A DNA stretch of 64,000 bases from Cyanobacteriota bacterium (lineage in GTDB: Bacteria > Cyanobacteriota > Vampirovibrionia > Vampirovibrionales > Vampirovibrionaceae). Below the pieces are notes generated by a model, which was not told the origin of the DNA, ran no database searches, and saw only the letters and a program-made list of their open reading frames with translations. The stretch is taken from assembly GCA_019751815.1 (NCBI GenBank), contig JAIEMW010000001.1:938197-1002196 (forward strand), given 5' to 3'. The position numbers and the translations under genes were made by a program. Position 1 is the stretch's first letter; each line of letters opens with the position of its first letter. Of this stretch, positions 17,451 through 26,229 are shown one piece after another.

Positions 17451-18818
17451 ATGAGCCTGCAGGTCGTCTTACTGATTGGGAAAGAGCCTGAGATTGCCCC
17501 TGCGCTGTTTGAAAAGCTCTCAGAAGAATCGCTGGTGGAATGCTTGTACTTGGAGGATTTTAGCCAGACGCAAGCCCTGATGGAAGATTCACTGCCTGAT
17601 TTGATCTTGCTCTTTGCTGATGCCTTAGAAGCGGCTGAGGAAAACGTTTACGAGTTCTGTATGAATTTACGAGAGCAATCCACCATTGTCCAAGGGGAGT
17701 ACCGCCCGGTCCTGGTGATTCAGACCGCCAGTCAGGATGAAGAAAAGCGGATTCAGTACTTACTCCACGGGGCCGATGACACGCTCTCTAGCAGCCTGAG
17801 CACGGATGAACTGGGGATTCGTCTTCTGGTTCACCTGCGGCGGAACCTGGACATTCTCTCCAACACCCAGACCCGTTTACCGGGCTTGAAACTTTGCTCT
17901 AAACTACTCCAAAGACAAATCAACCGCCACCGTGCCGCCATGGCATCAGGTGTGGAAGATCTAGCAGACACAGGCTGGGCCCTAATGCTGATTGAACTCG
18001 ATCATTTTGATGTGTACGGCGAAGTTTACGGGGAACTGGCCCGAACGCAAGTTGTTAAAACCTTTGGGGCGATGCTAAGAACCCTGGTGGTCAGCCCAGA
18101 CTTTATTGGCCATTCCTCAGAAACCGATACCTTCATTGTCATTAGCCATCCAGACAGAGTCGAAAAGATTGCCGCACTGCTTTGCCAACAATTTGACAGC
18201 GTGGTGCCCAATTTTTATTCTGAGAAAGACAAGAAACAAGGCTATATCGTCTCTGTGTCAGACAGCAAAGCCAGCAGGCGAGTTCCTTTGCTCTCCTTAA
18301 GTATAGGAATAGCCACCCACATCGCCCAACCCGTGGAAACATACAAAGCCGCTTTTAATGCCTGTAATGAAATGAAAATGCTGGCCCAGGCCACCCCAGG
18401 CAATCATTGGGTGAGTGACCGCCTGAAACTAAGCGGCAGCAAAACTGCTGTCAGTGCGGCGATCCCATCTGTTCTAGTAATTGAAAGCGATGCCGCTCTT
18501 GCATTTTTACTTAAAACCACGCTCGAGATGCAACATTATCAAGTCGATGCTGTCAGCAACCCCAGTGATGCCTTAGAAATGAGCAATGAGCGCAATATTG
18601 ATCTCGTCTTAATGGACGCGGTGTTAAACGGCGAAAATACGGGATGGGAACTGTGCCGAACCCTCAAGGCAAAACACCCCAACACCAATGTAATCTTTAT
18701 TTCTACCGTTCATGACCGCGACAAGGCTCTCAATGCCGGAGCCGATCTCTATCTCCCCAAGCCCTTTGAGCTGGTCTCTTTATTTTCTTGGATTGACCGC
18801 TTACTAAAAGGCGCCTAA
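17451..18818 (+). CDS. response regulator: REC, degenerate GGDEF, REC
   Basis: A 455-aa protein in three parts. Residues 1-130 look like a receiver domain lacking a clear phospho-acceptor (DLILLFAD). Residues ~140-325 have a diguanylate-cyclase-like fold (LMLIELDHFDVYGEVYGE, LSLSIGIATH), but the GGDEF signature is replaced by SSETD, so cyclase activity is unlikely. Residues ~340-455 are a canonical receiver with D389 (LVLMDAVL), a T/S position in IFIST and K in LPKPFE. The kinase gene ends 30 bp upstream. The output is probably protein-protein contact. Confidence 0.85.
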   Translation: MSLQVVLLIGKEPEIAPALFEKLSEESLVECLYLEDFSQTQALMEDSLPDLILLFADALEAAEENVYEFCMNLREQSTIVQGEYRPVLVIQTASQDEEKRIQYLLHGADDTLSSSLSTDELGIRLLVHLRRNLDILSNTQTRLPGLKLCSKLLQRQINRHRAAMASGVEDLADTGWALMLIELDHFDVYGEVYGELARTQVVKTFGAMLRTLVVSPDFIGHSSETDTFIVISHPDRVEKIAALLCQQFDSVVPNFYSEKDKKQGYIVSVSDSKASRRVPLLSLSIGIATHIAQPVETYKAAFNACNEMKMLAQATPGNHWVSDRLKLSGSKTAVSAAIPSVLVIESDAALAFLLKTTLEMQHYQVDAVSNPSDALEMSNERNIDLVLMDAVLNGENTGWELCRTLKAKHPNTNVIFISTVHDRDKALNAGADLYLPKPFELVSLFSWIDRLLKGA

Positions 18819-18850
18819 TTCAGGGGCGCTAATTTCGGCGCTGAATTTCT

Positions 18851-18878
18851 CCCATATATGGGTGATGTCCTCATGAGG
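18851..18878. repeat. two perfect palindromes
   Basis: CCCATATATGGG (18851-18862) and CCTCATGAGG (18869-18878) sit between the response regulator and a small ORF. They are short enough to be operator half-sites or chance. Confidence 0.35.
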
Positions 18879-18942
18879 GGTTCTCCCGGATGATAGGACT
18901 AGAAAAATGAAGTAGACGACCCAACTGGGAGCAAACAACACG

Positions 18943-19122
18943 ATGGATGATGAAATACTGGTCTGCCCCATTTTAAGCATTCGTAACCCAGAAGTGAACG
19001 AGCTGTGCCTCGGTGCAGACTGTATGCTGTACCTGGCATCTGCCAAAAAGTGCTCTTTACTATTTGTGGGTTATAAAGCGCTGGCCGAATTACAGGCCCT
19101 ACAAAGGCCCACGGGGAAATAA
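18943..19122 (+). CDS. small 59-aa cysteine-containing protein
   Basis: A short frame running from ATG 18943 to TAA 19120-19122. GGGAG (18927-18931) lies 11 nt upstream as a plausible ribosome binding site. The product begins MDDEILVCPIL and contains cysteines at positions 8, 22, 27 and 37. A hydrophobic centre (CMLYLA, LLFVGYKAL) suggests a compact fold. It lies downstream of the two-component genes and upstream of an intrinsic terminator, so it could be the last gene of that unit. I do not recognise a family; the evidence is coding appearance and context only. Confidence 0.5.
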   Translation: MDDEILVCPILSIRNPEVNELCLGADCMLYLASAKKCSLLFVGYKALAELQALQRPTGK

Positions 19123-19258
19123 CCCACCCCAAACGGCAGTCCTCAGACAACAGCTCTTGTAACAGTCCAGTTACAAGGCGTTTGCAAGACGTGTACCCCG
19201 GGAACAATACCCATGGGTGTGATACGTTACATTCTTTATGAATGAAACAAATTTTTAA

Positions 19259-19288
19259 GGCAGCTTTGAGAGAGGCTGTCTTTTTTTT
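19259..19288 (+). terminator. intrinsic terminator, possibly bidirectional
   Basis: GGCAGC (19259-19264) pairs with GCTGTC (19275-19280) with one G-U pair, followed by eight Ts. It ends the two-component/small-ORF unit. On the opposite strand the same hairpin lies just past the trxA stop. Confidence 0.75.
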
Positions 19289-19311
19289 GGCTGTTTTAGA
19301 GAACGCAAGCG

Positions 19312-19644
19312 TTAATTATTGCTAATGTGCTTGTTAATCAGCTCAGTTAAGGCTGATTTTTTGTGCACACCCACCACTTGCTCCACGGGTTGTCCGTTTT
19401 GGAACAACAACAAGCTGGGGATACCACTAATGCGGTATTCTTGGGCAGTTTTCAAATTTTCATCCGTGTTTACTTTGACCACTTTAAGCTTGCCTTGGAA
19501 TTCACTGGCTAACTCATCAACCACAGGGGCAAGAGCCTTGCAGGGGCCGCACCAAGGAGCCCAGAAATCCACCAATACTGGGATGGCAGACTGTTTTACT
19601 TCTTGTTCAAAGCTGTTATCGGTGACATCTTGGACATTGGACAT
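19312..19644 (-). CDS. trxA: thioredoxin
   Basis: Classical 110-aa thioredoxin with active site WAPWCGPCK and the cis-proline segment GIPSLLLF. It reduces protein disulfides in the cytoplasm. The ATG at 19644 has a strong AAGGAG ribosome binding site on the minus strand; the frame extends to an upstream TTG that is not needed. It is transcribed divergently from the LptF/G-type gene, and the ~200-bp spacer must hold both promoters. Confidence 0.97.
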   Translation of the reverse strand: MSNVQDVTDNSFEQEVKQSAIPVLVDFWAPWCGPCKALAPVVDELASEFQGKLKVVKVNTDENLKTAQEYRISGIPSLLLFQNGQPVEQVVGVHKKSALTELINKHISNN

Positions 19645-19849
19645 AGAGAGACTCCTTAGGATGTTTAGCATGGCGAAGCGCTAATGATAGCAAATAATCC
19701 GTAAACTTGATATGGATATTGCAATTTACGCACCTGCTTCAGATGCTACCAAAAAGACGTAACTCTAAGTGTTTTGTTTCAAGCTTTTGTTCGGGCTTTT
19801 GCTAGAATGACAACCTGCTTTATCTGATAAGTGCTCGGGATTATATGCA

Positions 19850-21013
19850 TTGTTTTTTTTACCCACGTTGATAGACCGCCATATTGCCAAGCTTCTGGTT
19901 GATTACTTCCTGATGGGCGTGGTTGTTTTCACCTTGGTCACGTTTTTCTCAGACACCTTCCTGGACTTTATCCAGGACATTCAGCGCTACGGGATTGCTC
20001 CTGGGACAGCCTTTATTCTGCTCTGGTTGCAATTGCCCAAAAGCATTACCTTGGTGCTTCCCCCCAGTACTTTTTTGGCTGTGCTGCTGGTTTATAACCA
20101 CTTCAACAATACCCTAGAGCTGATCGCTTGTCGGGTAACCGGTATTAGCTTACACCGTCTGGTTTATCCCGCCCTGGTGATTGGTTTTTTTGTGACTCTG
20201 CTCACCTATGCCATGGGAGATTATTTGGTTCCATACTGCACCAAAGTCCAACTGGCACTCAAACAAGAGGCCATGCAAAAAGGGAGCCTTCCTGTTGGCG
20301 AAAAAAGCTTTATGTTTAAACGCTTTGATGACGAGCACAACCTAAAGATGCTGATTTTTGTCAGCTCGTTTAACGGCCACGCACTGGGAGAAAGTACGAT
20401 TGTGGATCTCAGTAAGCCCAAGATGATGCAAATAACACAAGCCGCCATAGGCACGTGGCATCCAGACTTCTGGGAATTTAACACGGCCAGAATATACACC
20501 TTGAAAGACACCAAAACGCTCTTGGCCTTCAACACCTTTGAGCAATTACGGGTGAATAATCTGCTAAAACAAACAGATAAGTCAGAACCCCAGGGGGATA
20601 TCAACAATCGCTACAATATCGCCTCGGTCTCAGCGCTGGATTTCCAGACCCTGTTGCAACACATCGCCAATCGAGAAGCCCAGCATCTGGAAATTCCGCC
20701 CAACACTTATATTAAACTCTGGGAAAAAATCTCTCTTCCCTTCAGCTGCATCGCCATGGCACTGATTGCTGTACCGCTGGCGATCAGTTCTCCTCGAAAA
20801 ATCTCGAACCGTGGCTTTGTGTTTGCCTTGCTGATTCTGTTTTTATTTTACGTGCTTCGCTCAACATCAGTTGCAATGGGACGTTCAGGGGTGTTAAGTC
20901 TCTTTGGACTCCTGGACATCACACAATCTTATACATTGGCTGCCTGGCTACCTGTTTTGGTCTTGACCATCAGCGGATTGTGGATGTTGCAAAAAAAATC
21001 TCAACGGTTATAA
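19850..21013 (+). CDS. LptF/LptG family permease
   Basis: A 387-aa inner-membrane protein of the YjgP/YjgQ family, which with LptB drives LPS export to the outer membrane. Three N-terminal membrane segments (DYFLMGVVVFTLVTFF and onward) are followed by a periplasmic beta-jellyroll-like region (~130-280), then three C-terminal helices (SLPFSCIAMALIAVPLAIS). The family core LELIACRVTGISLHRL is present. The start is odd: the frame begins at TTG 19850 right before a T8 run, while ATG 19845 is one base out of frame. Family membership implies a lipopolysaccharide-type outer membrane. Which of LptF or LptG it is cannot be told. Confidence 0.88.
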   Translation: MFFLPTLIDRHIAKLLVDYFLMGVVVFTLVTFFSDTFLDFIQDIQRYGIAPGTAFILLWLQLPKSITLVLPPSTFLAVLLVYNHFNNTLELIACRVTGISLHRLVYPALVIGFFVTLLTYAMGDYLVPYCTKVQLALKQEAMQKGSLPVGEKSFMFKRFDDEHNLKMLIFVSSFNGHALGESTIVDLSKPKMMQITQAAIGTWHPDFWEFNTARIYTLKDTKTLLAFNTFEQLRVNNLLKQTDKSEPQGDINNRYNIASVSALDFQTLLQHIANREAQHLEIPPNTYIKLWEKISLPFSCIAMALIAVPLAISSPRKISNRGFVFALLILFLFYVLRSTSVAMGRSGVLSLFGLLDITQSYTLAAWLPVLVLTISGLWMLQKKSQRL

Positions 21014-21043
21014 GCGATTTGCTATTTTGTGTCATCGGTTTCT

Positions 21044-21727
21044 ATGTCATCATGCCCCTACATTACAAAACATCGAATTGAGCCAGAGCCCGTGATGAGT
21101 CTTCCAACCACAGATCAAAATCCGTCCGAAAATTCTCCCGAGCCAGACGCTAACCCAACTGGAACGCCTGGACTAGTGAACCCGAGCTTTTCTGAACGGG
21201 GATATATCCAGATTTACACCGGAGACGGCAAAGGAAAAACCACCGCCTCGTTAGGGCTGACTTTTCGCGCCATTGGGCGGGGATGGAATGTGCTGGTGAT
21301 TTTATTCACCAAAGGCGGGGATGACTACGGGGAACTTTACACAGCCCGGCAATTCAGCCCACAAATCTCCAAACAACTCACCATTGTTCAAGCAGGGTTA
21401 AACCGTATCGTGTTTACCCACAATATGAATGAAAACGACTCCATTGAAATTACCAATGGTTGGGAAATTGCCAAACGCGCCATTCAATCCGGTAAATACC
21501 ACTTGATTGTGATGGATGAGGCCAATATTGCTATTGATCTGGGGATGATCCCTCTGCAAGAGATGAAAGACGCCCTGCTCAACAAGCCAGAACACGTCGA
21601 AGTGGTCTTGACCGGACGTCGCGCCCATCCAGAAATGATCGAGATTGCCCATCTGGTGACCGAGATGCGCCCGATCAAACATTATTGGGACATCGGGGTA
21701 AAAGCCCGCAAGGGTATTGAATACTAA
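21044..21727 (+). CDS. cobO: cob(I)yrinic acid a,c-diamide adenosyltransferase
   Basis: BtuR/CobO-type corrinoid adenosyltransferase that attaches the 5'-deoxyadenosyl group to cobalt. The P-loop is GDGKGKTTASLG. Other family blocks are IVMDEANIAIDLGMI, VEVVLTGRRAHPEMI and KHYWDIGVKARKGIEY at the C-terminus. The ~40-residue Pro/Glu/Asn-rich segment before the fold is not typical. Starts at 21029 (GTG), 21044 (ATG) and 21095 (ATG) are all possible, and none has a clear ribosome binding site. No other cobalamin genes are visible nearby. Confidence 0.9.
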   Translation: MSSCPYITKHRIEPEPVMSLPTTDQNPSENSPEPDANPTGTPGLVNPSFSERGYIQIYTGDGKGKTTASLGLTFRAIGRGWNVLVILFTKGGDDYGELYTARQFSPQISKQLTIVQAGLNRIVFTHNMNENDSIEITNGWEIAKRAIQSGKYHLIVMDEANIAIDLGMIPLQEMKDALLNKPEHVEVVLTGRRAHPEMIEIAHLVTEMRPIKHYWDIGVKARKGIEY

Positions 21728-22020
21728 CGTCCCTAATATGTTCTTAAAGACGGGGACATTATTTTTAAACTCAGCCGGGTGGAGGATATTTCCAGCCCTT
21801 TCCTGTCCCCATGGGGGATAGATGCCGCTCTCAAACTCCACCAAACGATCGATGATTTCCGATCGAAACAACGACTACACTGCCTTATGTGAACACGTCG
21901 AATGTGCGTTTGCACACTCTAGTTATATACACACACGAACTAAGCGGTGGGCTGTCTCAAAAAACTGAACGAGCCAAAAACTAAACACGTCCTAGAGAGA
22001 AAGAAGCATAGGTGGTTTCA
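21728..22020. other. intergenic region without recognised gene
   Basis: About 290 bp between cobO and the AMIN-domain gene. It contains only very short frames and a CGATCG...CGATCG repeat near 21847-21866. AGGTGG at 22009 serves the next gene. I see no convincing terminator or RNA. Confidence 0.5.
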
Positions 22021-23463
22021 ATGCGTGACAATGTATTTCATACAAAGAGTTGGGTTGCCGTTTTTGCCACAACCCTATCCCTATTTGTTGCCAATCCCAG
22101 TTTGGCTCAAAGTTTTCCTCTACAAACCATTGATTTAATTAGCAATGCCGGCAGCACTGAAGTCTTGCTGCACACCGGCAGCATTGTCCCGTACCAAACG
22201 GTATTGGCGACAGACAATAAAGTCGTGATTGATGTCGACAATGTTGACCCTGATCAGACGATCCGCACCAATTTTTCTCAGGCCAAAAACGTGAGCCATG
22301 TGATTCTCCAGCCACTCACAAACAATAAAATTCGGCTGATCGTTCGCGGTGAAGACTTAGGGCAACCTGTTGTGGCCTTTAGAGATGCAGCTGGTGGCGT
22401 TACCAACAATGCCGCAGAAAGACTCCAGAGCCAATTTAGGCTACCAGAAGCCCGCTCAAATTCCAGTGAATTACAAAGTTCTGCTGCCCCAGCAGCGCCT
22501 GTGTTTGACCAGGGCATTACCAACACCACTAGCAATAACAATAATCATGATGCTGATCTTGTCTCCAATACAAGCAGAGCAGCCTCAGAACCTATCACAC
22601 TGCCCAGTAGCCAATCTGCTCAGCAGGTTCAGCGATCTTTTTGGGACTCTGTTGGGCTCGGTTCCATGTCTCAGTGGCTGCCCAATGCAAGTAACCCACT
22701 GGAGATTGCCGGCATTGTCCTTCAACTGTCTATTCTGATTGGCATTTTTGCCGCGTTTATCTACTTTATTCGCCACAAGCTTTCCCAACTCCAAGGGGAA
22801 GCCCAAGATGATAGACAGATGGCTGAATACAACGCCAATATGTCGCCCACAAAGCGCCAAACTCGTTCTGCTGGCAGAAATCCAATGCGCCATCTCAATG
22901 AGCAAAACCAGTCTGAAGAAATGATTGGCCTCGGCAGCATGAGAGAGAGCAGTAACAGAGAAAACCATCGAGCAGGGCTTCGCAATAGCCGTCTCAATGA
23001 GGATGGTTCGCCCATGAGCCGTCCGGAAAACAACATAAATTCTGGGAAAGCCCAAAAACCAGCCAATACCAATACTAAACTGGCTGCGTCGCACTATCAA
23101 AAGCAGGCTCAAACACCACCAAGCCGGCCCAACCGACTGGCATCAGGCATTAGCGAAGATCTCATTAAACAAGAAATTCAACGCTCCGCCGATATCAAAC
23201 GGATGACTCAAGAGCTGGCCGCCGGCAAAAACAACACCAAAACACCCAAGGCCCCCACTCCCAACCAGCGCAGCTTAAGCAATAATAAGCCTGCAGCTAA
23301 CGCTCCTGCCACCGCCAAAAAGGGAAATGCCCAAAATTCAGGAGGCAATCCCGAAGTGCTCGACTTCCTCCGTTCTGTGGCAGAGCTGATGGAAAAAGAC
23401 GGCAATGCCCAAATGGCCAGAAGTATTCACAAAAACTTGGGACGCAATATCAACCCCATTTAA
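22021..23463 (+). CDS. AMIN-domain single-pass membrane protein
   Basis: A 480-aa envelope protein. A signal peptide ends near SLAQS (~residue 31). An AMIN-like beta domain follows (VLLHTGSIVPYQTVLATDNKVVIDVDNV, about residues 45-120, read in pieces), of the type found in PilQ and AmiC N-termini. Next is an Asn/Ser-rich linker, one membrane helix at ~228-246 (IAGIVLQLSILIGIFAAFIY), a long polar Asn/Gln/Lys-rich region, and a conserved-looking helical end (EVLDFLRSVAELMEKDG). AMIN domains often bind peptidoglycan or localise secretion and division systems. The exact role is unknown; a FliO-like topology is conceivable but not supported by sequence I can recognise. Confidence 0.65.
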   Translation: MRDNVFHTKSWVAVFATTLSLFVANPSLAQSFPLQTIDLISNAGSTEVLLHTGSIVPYQTVLATDNKVVIDVDNVDPDQTIRTNFSQAKNVSHVILQPLTNNKIRLIVRGEDLGQPVVAFRDAAGGVTNNAAERLQSQFRLPEARSNSSELQSSAAPAAPVFDQGITNTTSNNNNHDADLVSNTSRAASEPITLPSSQSAQQVQRSFWDSVGLGSMSQWLPNASNPLEIAGIVLQLSILIGIFAAFIYFIRHKLSQLQGEAQDDRQMAEYNANMSPTKRQTRSAGRNPMRHLNEQNQSEEMIGLGSMRESSNRENHRAGLRNSRLNEDGSPMSRPENNINSGKAQKPANTNTKLAASHYQKQAQTPPSRPNRLASGISEDLIKQEIQRSADIKRMTQELAAGKNNTKTPKAPTPNQRSLSNNKPAANAPATAKKGNAQNSGGNPEVLDFLRSVAELMEKDGNAQMARSIHKNLGRNINPI

Positions 23464-23555
23464 TGACAACAACATCACATCGACCGGTTTCCATTCACCC
23501 GCTTCGATAATGCACTCCTGCGCCTGCGTAGGACAAGAGTGCTCGTGTGTTCACT

Positions 23556-23594
23556 GCCTGATGCCCTCACACATCAGGCTTTATCTTTTTCTTC
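23556..23594 (+). terminator. intrinsic terminator after the AMIN-domain gene
   Basis: GCCTGATG (23556-23563) pairs perfectly with CATCAGGC (23572-23579), 8 bp with an 8-nt loop. A T-rich tail follows. Confidence 0.85.
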
Positions 23595-23633
23595 TCAGGG
23601 ACAACCATCATAAAACTGTGCTAAAAGCATTCT

Positions 23634-24521
23634 ATGCTTCGCATTCCGCTTAACCCGCTTAAATACCCCTTTCACAGCCTCAGGCCCTATATCATCTACC
23701 CCGTCGTATGGGTGGTGTTTTTTGGCACCCCGTTATTCGACTGGTTTCGGCTCGATATGTTGAACCAAAAGCTGATTTGGCTGGGTCATACCTATCCAAT
23801 GGAGCCACAGAACCTGATGTGGCTGCCCATTGGTTTTTACGGAATGGTATTACTGATTGGAATCATTTCCGTGTTCTGGGGGCGTCTGTTTTGCGGGTGG
23901 AGCTGCCCACACAACGTGATGACTGAATGGACACGGCCGCTTAGGGCTTTGGTTGGCAGAGAACCTCCTGCCCGTTGGCTTAAAACCTTGACTAATCAAC
24001 TGATAAACCACTGGCCCAGTGCCCGCTGGATTCTTTGGCTTACCTCTATCACCTTAGGTACCCTTCTGGCCTTTGTTATGACCTTTTCTCTCACTGCCTA
24101 TGTTCTACCGCCCTCATGGGTTTTCCAGAGCTATCTCACCGGTAATGTCCACCCAGCATTAGGTTTTGGGCAAGGTTTATTTACAGTCATAGGCTTATTT
24201 CTGCTCTATTCTGGACACGATTTTTGCCGGGCCGCTTGTCCATATGGGATGGCCCAAGGGCTGTCTGCCTATCTAGAAGGCAAATGGCGTCCGATGGAGA
24301 TTCGTTTTACCGGCAACGATATTGCCGCTGATTGCAAGACATGCAAAACCTGCGTGACAGCTTGTCCCGTCGATATTGACCCCAGAAAGCCAGAAAATTT
24401 AAAATTGGGGGAGTTTTACGGCTGTTTTAATTGCGGAGAGTGCATTGATGCCTGTAATTTCATCCACGCCCCCAAGCAAAAACCAGGGATTCTTGAATTT
24501 TACCGAGAATCGATTTTTTAA
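23634..24521 (+). CDS. CcoG/RdxA-like polyferredoxin membrane protein
   Basis: A 295-aa membrane-bound 4Fe-4S protein. Helices lie at ~20-35, 60-82, 128-152 and 175-195. It has the motif CGWSCPHNVMTEW, then CRAACPYGMAQ, and two ferredoxin clusters: CKTCKTCVTACPVD and CFNCGECIDACNF. This matches the CcoG/FixG/RdxA family, linked to copper handling and assembly of cbb3 oxidase. It lacks the C-terminal Ig-like domain of full-length CcoG (about 450 aa or more). No cco genes are nearby. A NapH-type quinol-linked role is an alternative. Its stop overlaps the convergent prepilin gene. Confidence 0.8.
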   Translation: MLRIPLNPLKYPFHSLRPYIIYPVVWVVFFGTPLFDWFRLDMLNQKLIWLGHTYPMEPQNLMWLPIGFYGMVLLIGIISVFWGRLFCGWSCPHNVMTEWTRPLRALVGREPPARWLKTLTNQLINHWPSARWILWLTSITLGTLLAFVMTFSLTAYVLPPSWVFQSYLTGNVHPALGFGQGLFTVIGLFLLYSGHDFCRAACPYGMAQGLSAYLEGKWRPMEIRFTGNDIAADCKTCKTCVTACPVDIDPRKPENLKLGEFYGCFNCGECIDACNFIHAPKQKPGILEFYRESIF

Positions 24522-25153
24522 TTCGTTAAATCCAGCCAGGGTGGATCCATTGCGCCATTAGCGTTAAACGTCCCGGCTGAATTGGTAGCGTTTCCTTTGC
24601 CGCGGCTATTTACCGACCCATCATAATATAGCCATAACATTGCAGAATTAGGGGTACTCAGACGTCTTCCGTCCATATCCACCAAAAAGGGAATCGCATT
24701 ATTGGTGCTAGACCCATTAAATTTGGCATTGCGGTCAAACATCACGACAGCACCACTGGAGAGCACCATACAATTGGTGCCGCTGGGGTCAGCTGCATAA
24801 GAACAACTACAGTAGGTGGAAGGGCAATTAATGGGATCGCCACCGGAGTGAGACGGGTTGGCATCAATATAGCCCCCATTGGCCAGACGGGTATATTTAA
24901 TGTACGGCAACAGATCCGCAAAGGTAGACGTAGTACTCAGGTTTTCATCTAGTTTCAGCTGAGTCATCCCACTGGTAATTTCTGCAATGGCTTGTTTCAC
25001 AACAGAATTATCTCTTTTGGTGGTATCAGAAAACAGCAAGGGAATGGCGATGGCGGCCATAACCCCTAAAATACCAATCGTAATAAGCATTTCTGCAATC
25101 GTATAGCCCCCGTTTTTAAGGGCTCGCCTTATCTTAATACCTTGCTTGGCCAT
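24518..25153 (-). CDS. type IV prepilin-like protein
   Basis: A 211-aa prepilin. Short basic leader, then the processing site KNGG/YTIAEMLITIGILGVM with Glu at +5 of the mature protein, and a hydrophobic N-methylation helix. The mature N-terminus is Tyr rather than the usual Phe/Met. The C-terminal globular part has several Cys (NCPSTYCSCSY and CMVLSS) and a DMDGRRLSTPNS segment typical of pseudopilins. It may be a minor pilin or type II secretion pseudopilin; no other pilus genes are nearby. GAAGGA precedes the ATG. Confidence 0.88.
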   Translation of the reverse strand: MAKQGIKIRRALKNGGYTIAEMLITIGILGVMAAIAIPLLFSDTTKRDNSVVKQAIAEITSGMTQLKLDENLSTTSTFADLLPYIKYTRLANGGYIDANPSHSGGDPINCPSTYCSCSYAADPSGTNCMVLSSGAVVMFDRNAKFNGSSTNNAIPFLVDMDGRRLSTPNSAMLWLYYDGSVNSRGKGNATNSAGTFNANGAMDPPWLDLTN

Positions 25154-25312
25154 GGAGCATTATCCTTCTGCTACTCACAAAAGAGCACTTTATACAGAGC
25201 ATTCTATCTCAAATGAGTCTGAGACGTTTCGCGCTCCGTGAAATCAGTCTGTCTTTGTGTTTTACTCGTACCCTGTATAAAGCATTCCCAAACAGATAAG
25301 GAACATATCAAG

Positions 25313-26197
25313 ATGAGCCGACCCGAGGTAATCCGCGTTGCCCACAGCCCTGACTCCGATGACGCTTTTATGTTTTACGGACTGGCCAACAACCTGGTGG
25401 ATACCGAAGGACTTGTCTTGTCGCATCATCTCAGTGATATTGAGACCCTTAACAGGGACGCCATGGAAGGTAAGTACGAGATGACGGCCATTTCGTACCA
25501 CGCTTATGCCTATTTGTATAAAAAATACGCGCTACTGCCTGTTGGCTCTAGTATTGGTGATAAATACGGCCCTGTGTTGATTGCCAAAGAGAAAATGAGC
25601 AAAGACGAACTGAAAGATATTGTGGTGGCCATTCCAGGGGAAATGACCACAGCCACCCTGGCACTCAAACTTTGGGAGCCCAGTATTAAAACCCAAGTGA
25701 TGCCCTTTGACCAAATCATGGAAGCGGTTCTTGCGGGTAGTGTTAAAGCGGGTCTAATTATCCACGAAGGCCAACTCACTTTTAAGGAAGAGGGACTAAA
25801 GAAAATTGTGGACTTGGGTGAATGGTGGTTTGAAACCACCAACTTGGTGCTCCCCTTAGGCGGCAATGCCATTCGCCGCGATCTTGACCCTGACTTACAA
25901 CAAACCATTGCCCGAGTGATGCGCCGGGGCATTGAATACAGCTTGGCTCACCGAGAAGAGGCTTTGGATTATGCAATGCAGTTTGCCCGCGGGCTCGCCC
26001 GAGAACGTGCTGACCGCTTTGTGGATATGTACGTTAACCAGATGACCCTCGATGCCTCAGCCGACATTCGCCGCGCGGTTCGTCTGCTCCTCTACATGGG
26101 ACACGGTTTTGGTTTTCTCCCCGAGAAAGTGGACCCAGAATTCCTGACCCTGGACTCCGTTGATTCTGTTACTGCCGCCACGGCTTGCTGCCACTAA
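25313..26197 (+). CDS. mqnD: MqnA/MqnD family protein, probably 1,4-dihydroxy-6-naphthoate synthase
   Basis: A 294-aa two-lobed protein. It begins VIRVAHSPDSDDAFMFYGL, with DIETLNRDAMEGKYEMTAISYHAY, the SSIGDKYGPVLIAK ligand loop, and PGEMTTATLALKLW. These match MqnD, which cleaves cyclic dehypoxanthine futalosine to 1,4-dihydroxy-6-naphthoate. ATG 25313 follows AAGGA by about 10 nt; the frame is open further upstream, but that part looks non-coding. It is separated from mqnE-mqnA by 20 kb. The family also contains ill-defined solute-binding relatives, so the specific step is probable, not certain. Confidence 0.8.
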   Translation: MSRPEVIRVAHSPDSDDAFMFYGLANNLVDTEGLVLSHHLSDIETLNRDAMEGKYEMTAISYHAYAYLYKKYALLPVGSSIGDKYGPVLIAKEKMSKDELKDIVVAIPGEMTTATLALKLWEPSIKTQVMPFDQIMEAVLAGSVKAGLIIHEGQLTFKEEGLKKIVDLGEWWFETTNLVLPLGGNAIRRDLDPDLQQTIARVMRRGIEYSLAHREEALDYAMQFARGLARERADRFVDMYVNQMTLDASADIRRAVRLLLYMGHGFGFLPEKVDPEFLTLDSVDSVTAATACCH

Positions 26198-26229
26198 CTA
26201 ATCATCTTGGCTTTAGGCAATCTTTGCTT

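Noticed and set aside
23405-23653. 82-codon plus-strand frame
   Set aside because: It overlaps the end of the AMIN-domain gene and runs through a strong intrinsic terminator at 23556-23594 into the next gene.
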